A DNA stretch of 64,000 nt from Candidatus Aminicenantota bacterium. GTDB lineage: Bacteria > Acidobacteriota > Aminicenantia > Aminicenantales > UBA4085. Positions 39,666-49,084 of the stretch are shown here, piece by piece; the stretch's first letter is position 1; every line of letters starts with the position of its first letter. The notes under the pieces were generated by a model that was not told where the DNA came from, did not search any database, and worked only from the letters and a program-made list of their open reading frames with translations. A program made the translations under genes and the position numbers. Where the stretch lies: assembly GCA_003141555.1 (NCBI GenBank), contig PLMN01000019.1:1-64000 (forward strand), given 5' to 3'.

Positions 39666-41120
39666 ATGGACAATGAGCCGATGAACGAAACGAACCTGAT
39701 CCGGCCGATCCCCTTCGAGGACCATTTCGGCCTTTCAAAGGAGGACCTCCAGCGAGCCCTGGCCACCGCCCTGGCGAGCGGCGGAGATTTCGCCGAGATC
39801 TACCTCGAATACCGGGCTTATAACTTCGTCATGATGGAAGACGACATCATCAAGGAGACCGCGGAAAGTATCAGCCTGGGGATGGGCATCCGCGTCATTT
39901 CCGGCGAAAAAACGGGGTTCGGCTACACCAACGATCTTTCACCCGACAAGGTCCGAAGGGCGGCCCTGGCCGCCGCGGCCATCGCCCAATCCGCGAAGAC
40001 CGTCCCGGCGATCGACCTCCGGTCTCAAACCCTGGATCACGACTATTACCCTGTCGGCGAGCCCTGCCACCGGCTTCCGCTGGAGCCCAAGATCGCGCTG
40101 GTCAAGGAGGCCTATCTTGCCTGTCAGGCGTTCGACCCGGCCGTCACCAAAGTCAGGGCCGGCATCCAGGACAGCATCCAGTTCGTGACGATCGCCAATT
40201 CGGATGGGCTCCTGGCCTCGGACTCCCGGCCCATGGTCAAGCTCACCTGCACGGCGATCGCCGAAAAAGGTGCCCTCCGCGAGCACGGCTATTCCGGAGG
40301 CGGAGGCCGCGTCGGCTTGGAATATTTCCGAAGTGCGCTCGGCCCGGAGGAAATCGGCCGGGAGGCGGCCCGGGAAGCGGTCGGCCTGCTCGAGGCCAGG
40401 GAGGCGCCCGCCGGAGAGATGCCGGTCGTCCTGTCGCCCGGCCACGCCGGCGTCCTCATCCACGAGGCGGTCGGCCATCTTCTCGAAGCGGATTTCAACC
40501 GGAAGAAGACCTCGATCTTCTGGGACAAATTCGGGAAGAAGATCGGCACGCCGCTGATCACGATCTATGATGATCCGACCATCCCCGCCTTCCGCGGCTC
40601 GTACAACATCGACGACGAAGGCACTCCGCCCCGCAAGACCCTGCTGATCGAGAAGGGGGTCATCCGGGGGCTGCTCCAGGACCGGCTGTCCGCCGGCCTC
40701 ATGAAGATGCCACTCACCGGCCACGGCCGGCGCCAGGACTACAGCGACATCCCCATCCCCCGGATGGCCAACACGTACATCGCCCCGGGCGAGAGCGCGC
40801 CCGAGGACATCTTCAAGTCCGTGAAGAAGGGGTTTTATGCCGACCGGTTCCAGGGCGGTCAGGTCGAGGATTCGGGCAAATTCACCTTCTCGGTGAGCTC
40901 GGGCTTCCTGATTGAGAACGGCCGCCTCACGGCCCCGGTCAAGCAGGCGACGCTCATCGGCTCGAACATCGACATCCTGAACAAGATCGAGATGGTCGGA
41001 TCGGACCTGATGTTCGGCCTCCAGACGGGGACGTGCAGCAAGGAAGGGCAGGACGTGCCGGTCATGGACGGCTGCCCGACGATGAAGATCTCGAAGATGA
41101 CGGTCGGAGGCCGCTCGTGA
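39666..41120 (+). CDS. tldD: TldD-type metallopeptidase
   Basis: A 484-residue protein (or 479 from the ATG at 39681) of the U62 family. The zinc motif HEAVGHLLEAD (HExxxH) lies at about residue 266, and the C-terminal TldD segments (GQVEDSGKFTFSVS, GTCSKEGQDVPV) are intact. TldD and TldE form a heterodimer that degrades unfolded peptides and matures modified peptides such as microcin B17. The next gene is the partner, with GTGA overlap. The start is not fixed by a strong ribosome-binding site. Confidence 0.9.
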   Translation: MDNEPMNETNLIRPIPFEDHFGLSKEDLQRALATALASGGDFAEIYLEYRAYNFVMMEDDIIKETAESISLGMGIRVISGEKTGFGYTNDLSPDKVRRAALAAAAIAQSAKTVPAIDLRSQTLDHDYYPVGEPCHRLPLEPKIALVKEAYLACQAFDPAVTKVRAGIQDSIQFVTIANSDGLLASDSRPMVKLTCTAIAEKGALREHGYSGGGGRVGLEYFRSALGPEEIGREAAREAVGLLEAREAPAGEMPVVLSPGHAGVLIHEAVGHLLEADFNRKKTSIFWDKFGKKIGTPLITIYDDPTIPAFRGSYNIDDEGTPPRKTLLIEKGVIRGLLQDRLSAGLMKMPLTGHGRRQDYSDIPIPRMANTYIAPGESAPEDIFKSVKKGFYADRFQGGQVEDSGKFTFSVSSGFLIENGRLTAPVKQATLIGSNIDILNKIEMVGSDLMFGLQTGTCSKEGQDVPVMDGCPTMKISKMTVGGRS

Positions 41121-42463
41121 GCGCGCTCGGCCCGAAGAGCGACCTTCTGACCCTGGCCGAGCGCCTCGTCGCCGCCGGGAAAGCCTGCGGGGCGGACGAG
41201 ATCGAAGTGGCCGTCGGCGACAGCGAGGAATTCTCGGTCGACGTCCGTATGGGCGATATCGAGAGCCTGGTCGAAGCCGGCTCCCGGTCCATGGGCTTCC
41301 GGATCATCAAGGACGGGAAAACGGCCTCCGCCTCCTCCTCGGACCTGACCGAGGAGACGCTCGCCCGCCTGTTCCGGAACGCGGTCCAGCGGGCCGAGCT
41401 CTCGAACCGCGACCCATTCTCCGGCCTCCCGAAGCTCTCGCCCCTCCGCGTCGACCCGGAATCCCTCGACCTCTACGACCCCGAAGTGCAAACCCTCGAC
41501 GCGATCATCAAGATCGACCTGGCCCTCGAGACCGAGCGGACCGCTCTCGCCGACAAGAGGATCACGAACTCCTTCGGGGCAAGCTTCGGGACCCACGAGA
41601 TCCGGTCCGTGCTCGCCAGCTCGAACGGCTTCAGCGGCGAGTTCCGGAAGACCTATTGCAGCCTGAGCCTCGGACTCCAGGCCGGCGAGACCAACGACAT
41701 GGTCGAGGATTTCTGGTTCTCCTCCGAAACCCATTTTCGCGACCTCGAGACGCCCGAGCAGGTGGCCCGAAAGGCGGTCGAGCGGACCGTGCGCCAGCTC
41801 CACCCCCGGAAGATCAAGACCCAGAAGGTTCCCGTCATCTTCGAGCCGCTCATGACCTCGAGCCTGCTGGGCTTCTTGTTCGGCTGCGCGGCCGGGACGT
41901 CGATCTACCAAAAGGCGTCGTTCCTCGCGGACAAGCTCGGCCGGACGATCGGCAACGAGCGCCTCACGGTCGTCGACGACGGCCTCCTCCCCGGCCGCCT
42001 CGGCACGAGCCCGTTCGACGCCGAAGGCGTCCCGACGCAGCGGACGGTGGTGGTGGACAAGGGCGTCCTCAAAAGCTACCTCTGCAACACCTATGCCGCC
42101 CGCAAGCTCGGCCTCAAGACCACCGGCAATTCGGACGGCGGCGGCGTCAGCCCGAACAACTTCTACATGGAGCCGGGGCCCAAAACGCCCGAGGAGATCG
42201 TCCGGTCCTGCGCCAAGGGCCTGCTTCTCATCCGGACCCTCGGCCACGGGCTCAATCCCGTCACCGGCGACATCTCCCGGGGGGCGTTCGGACTGTGGAT
42301 CGAGGCCGGGGAAATCGCTTATCCCGTCTCCGAGATCACGATCTCCGGCAATCTGGGCGAGATGCTGAAGAACGTGGAGATGGTCGGGAACGATCTCGAA
42401 TTCCGAGGCTCGATCTGCGGCCCGACGGTCAAGGTCGCCGAGATGACCGTCGCCGGCGAATAG
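41117..42463 (+). CDS. pmbA: TldE/PmbA-type subunit
   Basis: A 448-residue partner of TldD, without the HExxxH motif, as expected for the non-catalytic subunit. The conserved C-terminal region (TTGNSDGGGVSPNNFY, SRGAFGLWIEAGEI) is typical. I use the GTG at 41117 because it overlaps the tldD stop (GTGA); the frame upstream is out-of-frame tldD. The pair is a frequent marker in genomes making peptide natural products, but no precursor peptide or cyclodehydratase is visible here. Confidence 0.9.
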   Translation: MSALGPKSDLLTLAERLVAAGKACGADEIEVAVGDSEEFSVDVRMGDIESLVEAGSRSMGFRIIKDGKTASASSSDLTEETLARLFRNAVQRAELSNRDPFSGLPKLSPLRVDPESLDLYDPEVQTLDAIIKIDLALETERTALADKRITNSFGASFGTHEIRSVLASSNGFSGEFRKTYCSLSLGLQAGETNDMVEDFWFSSETHFRDLETPEQVARKAVERTVRQLHPRKIKTQKVPVIFEPLMTSSLLGFLFGCAAGTSIYQKASFLADKLGRTIGNERLTVVDDGLLPGRLGTSPFDAEGVPTQRTVVVDKGVLKSYLCNTYAARKLGLKTTGNSDGGGVSPNNFYMEPGPKTPEEIVRSCAKGLLLIRTLGHGLNPVTGDISRGAFGLWIEAGEIAYPVSEITISGNLGEMLKNVEMVGNDLEFRGSICGPTVKVAEMTVAGE

Positions 42464-42474
42464 GGCCGGCGCGC

Positions 42475-44148
<1,674 letters not shown>

Positions 44149-44155
44149 GCCGGAG

Positions 44156-44185
44156 ATTGTACAGGAATCCGCCCGGCTATGGAAA
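44156..44185 (-). promoter_or_regulatory. candidate promoter of ettA
   Basis: On the minus strand TTTCCA (44185-44180), 18-bp spacer, TACAAT (44161-44156). It ends 7 nt before the ATG, suggesting a leaderless transcript. Confidence 0.45.
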
Positions 44186-44300
44186 GGAAGAAATGATCCG
44201 CCCTGCCCCGCCCCGCGATCGCGGCCAACGAAGGCCATGAGAAAAACCGGGCGCATTGAACGTCCTGATTATTGACAGCCTAGGCAAGGAGGACGCCCCC

Positions 44301-44624
44301 ATGGACCATTCGATCTTTTTTCAGCCCGCCCTGCCCTTTCCCCTCCGCATCGTCCAAACCGCCCAGGGCCTCTTCCGGGTTTATGAGATTCCGGAAGCCA
44401 GGAAAGTGGACGTCCTGCGAATGACGTATCCTTTTTTCCCCCTGCCCGGCCTCGAGGACCTCATGGAGGACGTCCATACCGGAAAAACCTTCAAGGTCAG
44501 GGACTTCATCGTCGCCCGGGAAGGCGGGATGAACGTCCTGGCCAGTCCCTACTATTTCGAAGCCGGCGGTACGGTCATCGATTGGTGGCCGGCGGATGAG
44601 GACGAGGCCGGGAACGAGGCGTAG
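44301..44624 (+). CDS. small conserved-looking protein of unknown function
   Basis: A 107-residue soluble protein with no signal peptide or membrane segment. I do not recognise a family. It is Pro- and aromatic-rich (MDHSIFFQPALPFPLRIV) and ends in an acidic tail (IDWWPADEDEAGNEA). AAGGAGG lies 8 nt before the ATG at 44301, which supports translation; the frame is open about 45 bp further upstream without a better start. It is divergent from ettA and ends 7 bp from a convergent nitroreductase gene. Confidence 0.6.
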   Translation: MDHSIFFQPALPFPLRIVQTAQGLFRVYEIPEARKVDVLRMTYPFFPLPGLEDLMEDVHTGKTFKVRDFIVAREGGMNVLASPYYFEAGGTVIDWWPADEDEAGNEA

Positions 44625-44631
44625 CGGCCGC

Positions 44632-45210
44632 TCAGAATTTATTGAAGTGGAGGATTTCGGTCAGGCCGCGCTTCGGGACGTGGAACATCAAGTCGGAATC
44701 CTGCCAGTATTTCTTCCGCTCCTCGGACATCGTTTCGACGACCGACACCTGACCCGGATAGCCCAGGGCCAGGACCGAATCCAGGCGGCGCGTCTCCGGA
44801 ATGCCCAACAGCTCGACGATCCGGGGCTTGTCGATCGAGACCAGCCAGCAGCTGGCGATCCCCTCGCCCCAGGCCGCTAAGGCCATGTTCTCGATGGCCG
44901 CCCCGGCATCATATTCGTACATCTTGTCCCGGACCAGGGTGTTGACCAGAACGAAGACGTAGGCCGTCGGCTCGTGGCCGGGCCGCGGGTTGCCTAGGGG
45001 GGAGATGGCCGCCGCCCATTTCAAGCAGGGGAAGATCTTTGTCCGGATCGCCGCGTCGTCGACGGCGACGTATTCCAGGGGCTGGAGGTTCGCGGCCGAC
45101 GGGGCCAACCGGGCGGCATTCGCGATCTTTTCCAGGATCCCGCGCGGGATCGGCTTCGGATCAAACTGGCGGATCGTCCGCCGTCCGACGATGGCTTCGT
45201 AGACGTCCAT
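44632..45210 (-). CDS. nitroreductase-family flavoprotein
   Basis: A 192-residue FMN-dependent oxidoreductase. The N-terminal phosphate-binding motif is GRRTIRQFDPKPI, APSAANLQPLEYV follows, and the flavin-contact helix is AGAAIENMALAAWGEGIASCWL. The substrate (nitroaromatics, flavins, quinones or dehalogenation) cannot be told. GAGGTG lies 6 nt before the ATG. It is downstream of the serine dehydratase gene on the same strand with a 63-bp gap. Confidence 0.88.
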   Translation of the reverse strand: MDVYEAIVGRRTIRQFDPKPIPRGILEKIANAARLAPSAANLQPLEYVAVDDAAIRTKIFPCLKWAAAISPLGNPRPGHEPTAYVFVLVNTLVRDKMYEYDAGAAIENMALAAWGEGIASCWLVSIDKPRIVELLGIPETRRLDSVLALGYPGQVSVVETMSEERKKYWQDSDLMFHVPKRGLTEILHFNKF

Positions 45211-45273
45211 GGATTCACCTCGCGAAGAGAGCTTTATGATAGCACAATCGCCCGGATCGGTCCCGGCTCCCGG

Positions 45274-46830
45274 CTATTTTTTGGCTTTCATCGCCAGAGC
45301 AGACGGCGCCACGGCCAGGCCGCCGAGCGACGTGCAGAGCAGCTCCGGCGGAAGCATCTTGCCCGATGCATAGACGGCGTCGACCGTTTCGTCGAGGGGA
45401 ATGGGATTCCGATAGCCGCCGAGGATGAGGTCCGCGCAGAGGAACGCGTTCGAGGCCGCGACCGCGTTCCGGGTATGGCAGGGGATCTCGCACAGGCCCT
45501 GGACGAGATCGCAGACAGAGCCCATGGTGTTCTGGAAGGCGATGGCGGCCGCGTCCGCGGCTTGGCGGGCCGTTCCGCCCGCGGCCTCCACGACGGCGGC
45601 GGCGGCCATGGCCCCGGCTGCGCCGATCTCGACCTGGCAGCCCGCGACCTCCGCGGCGAAGGTCGCCCGGCGGGCCACGACGGCGCCCACGGCCCCGGCC
45701 GCGAACATGGCCAGACCGAGAGAGGTCCGGCCGAGGCCGCGGTCCCGGGCGAGCGTCACGGTGACCCCCGGCAGGACGCCCGCCGAGCCACCGGTCGGGG
45801 CGGCGACGACGATGCCGCCGCTGGCGCTGACATGGAGGGCGGCCAGGGCGCGGGCCGCGGCCCGGGCATGAAGCCCCCCCGCAGCCAGCACTCCCCGCCG
45901 CTCGGCGTCCAGGATGGAGGCGGCGCTCGGCTCGAGGAGCTTCATCCTCAAGTTGGCCCTCTCGAGTCCCGCCGCGACGGATGCGGCCATGATATCGGCC
46001 CGCCGGAGCATCTCGTCCATGGCCTCGGCTTCGGTCAGGCCGAGAAGCCCGGCTTCGCCGCGCAGGGCCGCCTGCCCCATTGTCAGGTCATACTCCCGGG
46101 CATAGCGGAGCAACCCGGCGCCGTCGTCGAAGAGCGGCTCGCCCCGCTTCGGATAAAAGACTGGGGAAGCCGCCCACAAGCCCTTGGTCCCGGGCCGGCG
46201 GGCGAAATTGTCCAGGATTCCCTGGGACGGGGGATCCGGGCTCCGCGCCACGAGCATCAGGTCGCCGGAGCCGGGGTTCTCGGAAAAATGCTTGTCTCCG
46301 GGCAGACCTTTGAGGAGAGCCTCGATCGAGGCCGTATCTTTCTTGTCGACCAGGATCCAGGTCTCGAACGACTTGCCGTCGACAGCCGCCGGCCAATTCT
46401 CGATCTGGTTGATGAGAAACCCGCCCCCGCCCGTCGATTTGGCCATGAGCCGAAGCTCGCGGCCTGAAACGCCCCGGAGATCGATCCGGACGGCGTTCGG
46501 ATGATCCGCGCCGTCGAGGGCGACGGTTCTGAAGGAGAGCTCCGGTCCCGCCTCCGCGGCCGCGTCCAAGGCCCGGGGGAACCGGTCGTCGGTAAAGGCC
46601 CAGCCCATCAGACCCGCGGCAAAGGCCTTGTCCGCGCCCTGCTGCCGGTAGGTCGCGGCATAGGAGCCGTCCGGATCGAACGTGAACGCGGCCGAGGCCG
46701 GGACCTCTCCGAGAAGCGCGCGGGCGATCCGGCCGATATGATACGACCCCGCCGTGTGCGAGCTCGAGGGCCCGCGCATGACCGGGCCGAGGACGTCGTT
46801 GAAGATGCTGACGAAATCCAAGGGGCTCAT
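45274..46830 (-). CDS. sdaA: L-serine ammonia-lyase, iron-sulfur-dependent, single chain
   Basis: A 518-residue enzyme that converts L-serine to pyruvate and ammonia. The N-terminal beta domain begins VLGPVMRGPSSSHTAGS. The C-terminal alpha domain carries the [4Fe-4S] cysteines in AGCQVEIG and GSVCDLVQGLCEIPC. The middle (HVSASGGIVVAAPTGGSAG) is conserved. The ATG at 46830 is used; a TTG precedes it. It is the last gene of the operon after KDPG aldolase (9-bp gap). It lacks a strong ribosome-binding site, so coupling is likely. A sugar-acid cluster is an unusual home for it. Confidence 0.9.
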   Translation of the reverse strand: MSPLDFVSIFNDVLGPVMRGPSSSHTAGSYHIGRIARALLGEVPASAAFTFDPDGSYAATYRQQGADKAFAAGLMGWAFTDDRFPRALDAAAEAGPELSFRTVALDGADHPNAVRIDLRGVSGRELRLMAKSTGGGGFLINQIENWPAAVDGKSFETWILVDKKDTASIEALLKGLPGDKHFSENPGSGDLMLVARSPDPPSQGILDNFARRPGTKGLWAASPVFYPKRGEPLFDDGAGLLRYAREYDLTMGQAALRGEAGLLGLTEAEAMDEMLRRADIMAASVAAGLERANLRMKLLEPSAASILDAERRGVLAAGGLHARAAARALAALHVSASGGIVVAAPTGGSAGVLPGVTVTLARDRGLGRTSLGLAMFAAGAVGAVVARRATFAAEVAGCQVEIGAAGAMAAAAVVEAAGGTARQAADAAAIAFQNTMGSVCDLVQGLCEIPCHTRNAVAASNAFLCADLILGGYRNPIPLDETVDAVYASGKMLPPELLCTSLGGLAVAPSALAMKAKK

Positions 46831-46839
46831 CAAGGGCGA

Positions 46840-47508
46840 TTATGACCCGGAAGAATGCGGGGGGCCTTCGACCGCGGCCAGCGAGGCCACGAGACGGCGG
46901 GCAGATCCGGCCAGAGCCTCCCAGTCTCCGCGCTCGATGAGCTTCGGGTCGAGGAGGGCCGTCCCCACGCCGACGCAGCAGGCGCCCTGGCGGATGAACT
47001 CCGCCGCGTTCTCGAGATGGACGCCTCCCGTGGGCATGACCCGGATGCCCGGCAGCGGGCCCCGCAGGTCCTTGAAAAACGCCGGCCCGAGGGATGTCGC
47101 CGGGAAGACCTTGACCACGTCCGCGCCGAGGCGCCAAGCGGACAGGATCTCGGTCGGGGTGAACGCCCCGGGCGCAACGAAGACGTCCGACTCGCGGCAG
47201 ACGCGGATGAGGTCGGGGTTGAGGACCGGCGAGACGATGAAATCCGCCCCGGCCTCGACGGCCGAGAGGGCGGTCTCCGGGTCGAGGACGGTCCCGGCCC
47301 CGATGATCGTCCCCGGCCCCTTCGCGGCCGCCATCGTCCGAATGACGTCCAGCGCGCCGGGCACGGTCATGGTGACTTCGAGCGCCTTGACCCCGCCTCG
47401 GGCCAGCGCGGCCGCGACATCGGGGAGCTTGGCCGCATTTTTCATCCGGATCACGGCGATCACCTTGGTCTTGAGGACAAGATCCAGGACGTCCATCCGC
47501 GCGGTCAT
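46840..47508 (-). CDS. eda: 2-dehydro-3-deoxyphosphogluconate (KDPG/KHG) aldolase
   Basis: A 222-residue class I aldolase that cleaves KDPG to pyruvate and glyceraldehyde-3-phosphate. Motifs: VIAVIRMKNA, the catalytic Glu in ALEVTMTVPGA, GAGTVLDPETA, and the Schiff-base Lys in ADVVKVFPATSLGP. TPTGGVHLEN-type phosphate binding is seen as MPTGGVHLENA. Length is normal. It starts 3 bp after the KDG kinase stop, with GAGGAGG upstream, so the two steps are coupled. Confidence 0.93.
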   Translation of the reverse strand: MTARMDVLDLVLKTKVIAVIRMKNAAKLPDVAAALARGGVKALEVTMTVPGALDVIRTMAAAKGPGTIIGAGTVLDPETALSAVEAGADFIVSPVLNPDLIRVCRESDVFVAPGAFTPTEILSAWRLGADVVKVFPATSLGPAFFKDLRGPLPGIRVMPTGGVHLENAAEFIRQGACCVGVGTALLDPKLIERGDWEALAGSARRLVASLAAVEGPPHSSGS

Positions 47509-47511
47509 GGC

Positions 47512-48540
47512 CTACCTCCTCACCCGGCCCGAGCCGTCGCCCCGCATCAGGACGAGGATCTCACGCTCGGACGCCAGATTGAAGTCGCCGGGGATGGAAT
47601 GCTTCAGGCAGGACGCGGCCAGGGCGAAGGCCAGGGCCTCGGCGTCCGTCGGAAAGGCGTCGAACCCATGGATGAGGCCCGCAACGAAGGCATCTCCGCC
47701 GCCGATCCGGTCGACGACGTCCATGATCTCGTAGCGCGGCCCGGTGAGGAAGCCGGACCGCGTCCTCAGGACGGCCGACCAGCCGTTCCGGTCGGCGCTC
47801 ATGTTCTCCCGGAGCGTGACGGCGACCTTGGCCAGGTTGGGAAAACGGGACATGACCGTATCCGTGATCGCTTCATACAGGCTCGGGTCGAGCCGCCCCG
47901 AAGGATTGGGGAGGGCGACCTCGAGGCCGAGGGATTTCTGGAACTCCTCCTCGTTGGCGATGCCGACGTCGGCGAAGCGGAAGATCTCGCTCATCACCTC
48001 GGGGGCCGCGACGCCGTAGTTCCAGAGCTTCGCCCGGAAGTTGAGGTCGACCGACACCGTGAGGCCCGCGGCTTTGGCCGCCCGGACCGCTTCGAGCGAG
48101 AGGTCGGCCGCCGACCGGCTGAGGGCGGGCGTGATCCCGGTGATATGGAACCAGTCCATCCCGGCCAGGGACCGGCCCCAGTCGATGTCGCCCGGACCCG
48201 CCGCGGCGATGGCCGAGCCGGCCCGATCATAAACCACCTGCGTCGGCTTCTGGTTGGCCCCCGTCTCGGAGAAATAGATGCCCATCCGGCTCCCCTTCCG
48301 GACGATGGCCCCGGTGTCGACGCCGAGCATCCGGAGCTCCCGCACGGCGGCCGAGCCGATCTCATTCGGCGGCAGGACGGTGATGAGCCGGGCCGCGTGT
48401 CCGAGCTGGGCGAGCGAAGCGACGACGTTGGCTTCGCCGCCTCCGAAATACGTCTGAAGCCGCGGGGATTGGAAGAACCTCTCGTGCCCCGGCGGAGAAA
48501 GCCGGAGCATGATCTCGCCGAATGCAGCCACGCTTTTCAT
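47512..48540 (-). CDS. kdgK: 2-dehydro-3-deoxygluconate kinase (PfkB family)
   Basis: A 342-residue sugar kinase. The N-terminal GGGEANVVASLAQLG and the C-terminal DRIGGGDAFVAGLIHG hold the PfkB signatures. The second departs slightly from the usual DTxGAGD but keeps the catalytic Asp. Adjacent KDPG aldolase supports KDG as substrate, which is inference from context. AAGGAG lies 6 nt before the ATG. Related PfkB kinases for other keto-sugars cannot be excluded. Confidence 0.85.
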   Translation of the reverse strand: MKSVAAFGEIMLRLSPPGHERFFQSPRLQTYFGGGEANVVASLAQLGHAARLITVLPPNEIGSAAVRELRMLGVDTGAIVRKGSRMGIYFSETGANQKPTQVVYDRAGSAIAAAGPGDIDWGRSLAGMDWFHITGITPALSRSAADLSLEAVRAAKAAGLTVSVDLNFRAKLWNYGVAAPEVMSEIFRFADVGIANEEEFQKSLGLEVALPNPSGRLDPSLYEAITDTVMSRFPNLAKVAVTLRENMSADRNGWSAVLRTRSGFLTGPRYEIMDVVDRIGGGDAFVAGLIHGFDAFPTDAEALAFALAASCLKHSIPGDFNLASEREILVLMRGDGSGRVRR

Positions 48541-48591
48541 GTTCGCTCCTTATCCGCGGGACGGCGCACGCTCGCGCCGGCTCGCGCTACG

Positions 48592-49053
48592 CTATTGTCC
48601 CACGGTCTCCCAGCCGCGCCGGCTCAGGTCCGTATAGATGACGGCCCCGAGAGCCAGCCCGGCCCCGACGGCGATCATGAACTTCCAGGCGTCGGCGATC
48701 GAGCTCATGAAGAACGTGACGACGGCCGAGAGGACCATGAGGAGCATGGTCATCACCTGGGACACGCCGACGTAGTGCCGGTCGCTCCAGCCGGGGACAA
48801 GGAACCGGCGGTAGAGGTCGTTGACGAGGTAGCTGGCTCCCCAGTTGAGCTCGGTGCCGATCGTGGACATGTAGGCCGCGCCGAAGGTGGTGGCGACCAT
48901 GGACGTGCCCGCCAGCCACCAGGAGACGTTCCGTCCCGAAACGAAGAAATCGTCGACGCTCCGGGTCGCCCGCTTCCGGTAGTAGAGGCCGATCCCGAGG
49001 TTCAAGGCGAAATAGGCCAGGATCACCAGGCCGTCGACCAAGGTCAGCTTCAT
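48592..49053 (-). pseudogene. sodium:solute symporter (SSS family), internally deleted
   Basis: A 153-residue remnant. Residues 1-60 match the normal N terminus of SSS transporters through TM2 (ARSVDDFFVSGRNVSWWLAG-like, SMVATTFGA). The next residues (AYMSTIGTELNWGASYLVND) belong to a region that in full proteins lies ~250 residues later. The tail (YTDLSRRGWETVGQ) looks like the C terminus, so a second deletion may exist. Full SSS proteins have 13-14 segments and ~500-600 residues, so this cannot transport as is. It sits 31 bp after the GH106 gene and 51 bp before kdgK, where an intact uptake gene would be expected. Confidence 0.75.
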
Positions 49054-49084
49054 GACCCGAACGTATTACAGCCCGGCGTTTCTG

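Noticed and set aside
48541-48591. Possible third copy of the double-hairpin element between kdgK and the SSS remnant
   Set aside because: It shares GC-rich words such as GCTCGCG, but the arms do not pair and the second hairpin is absent.
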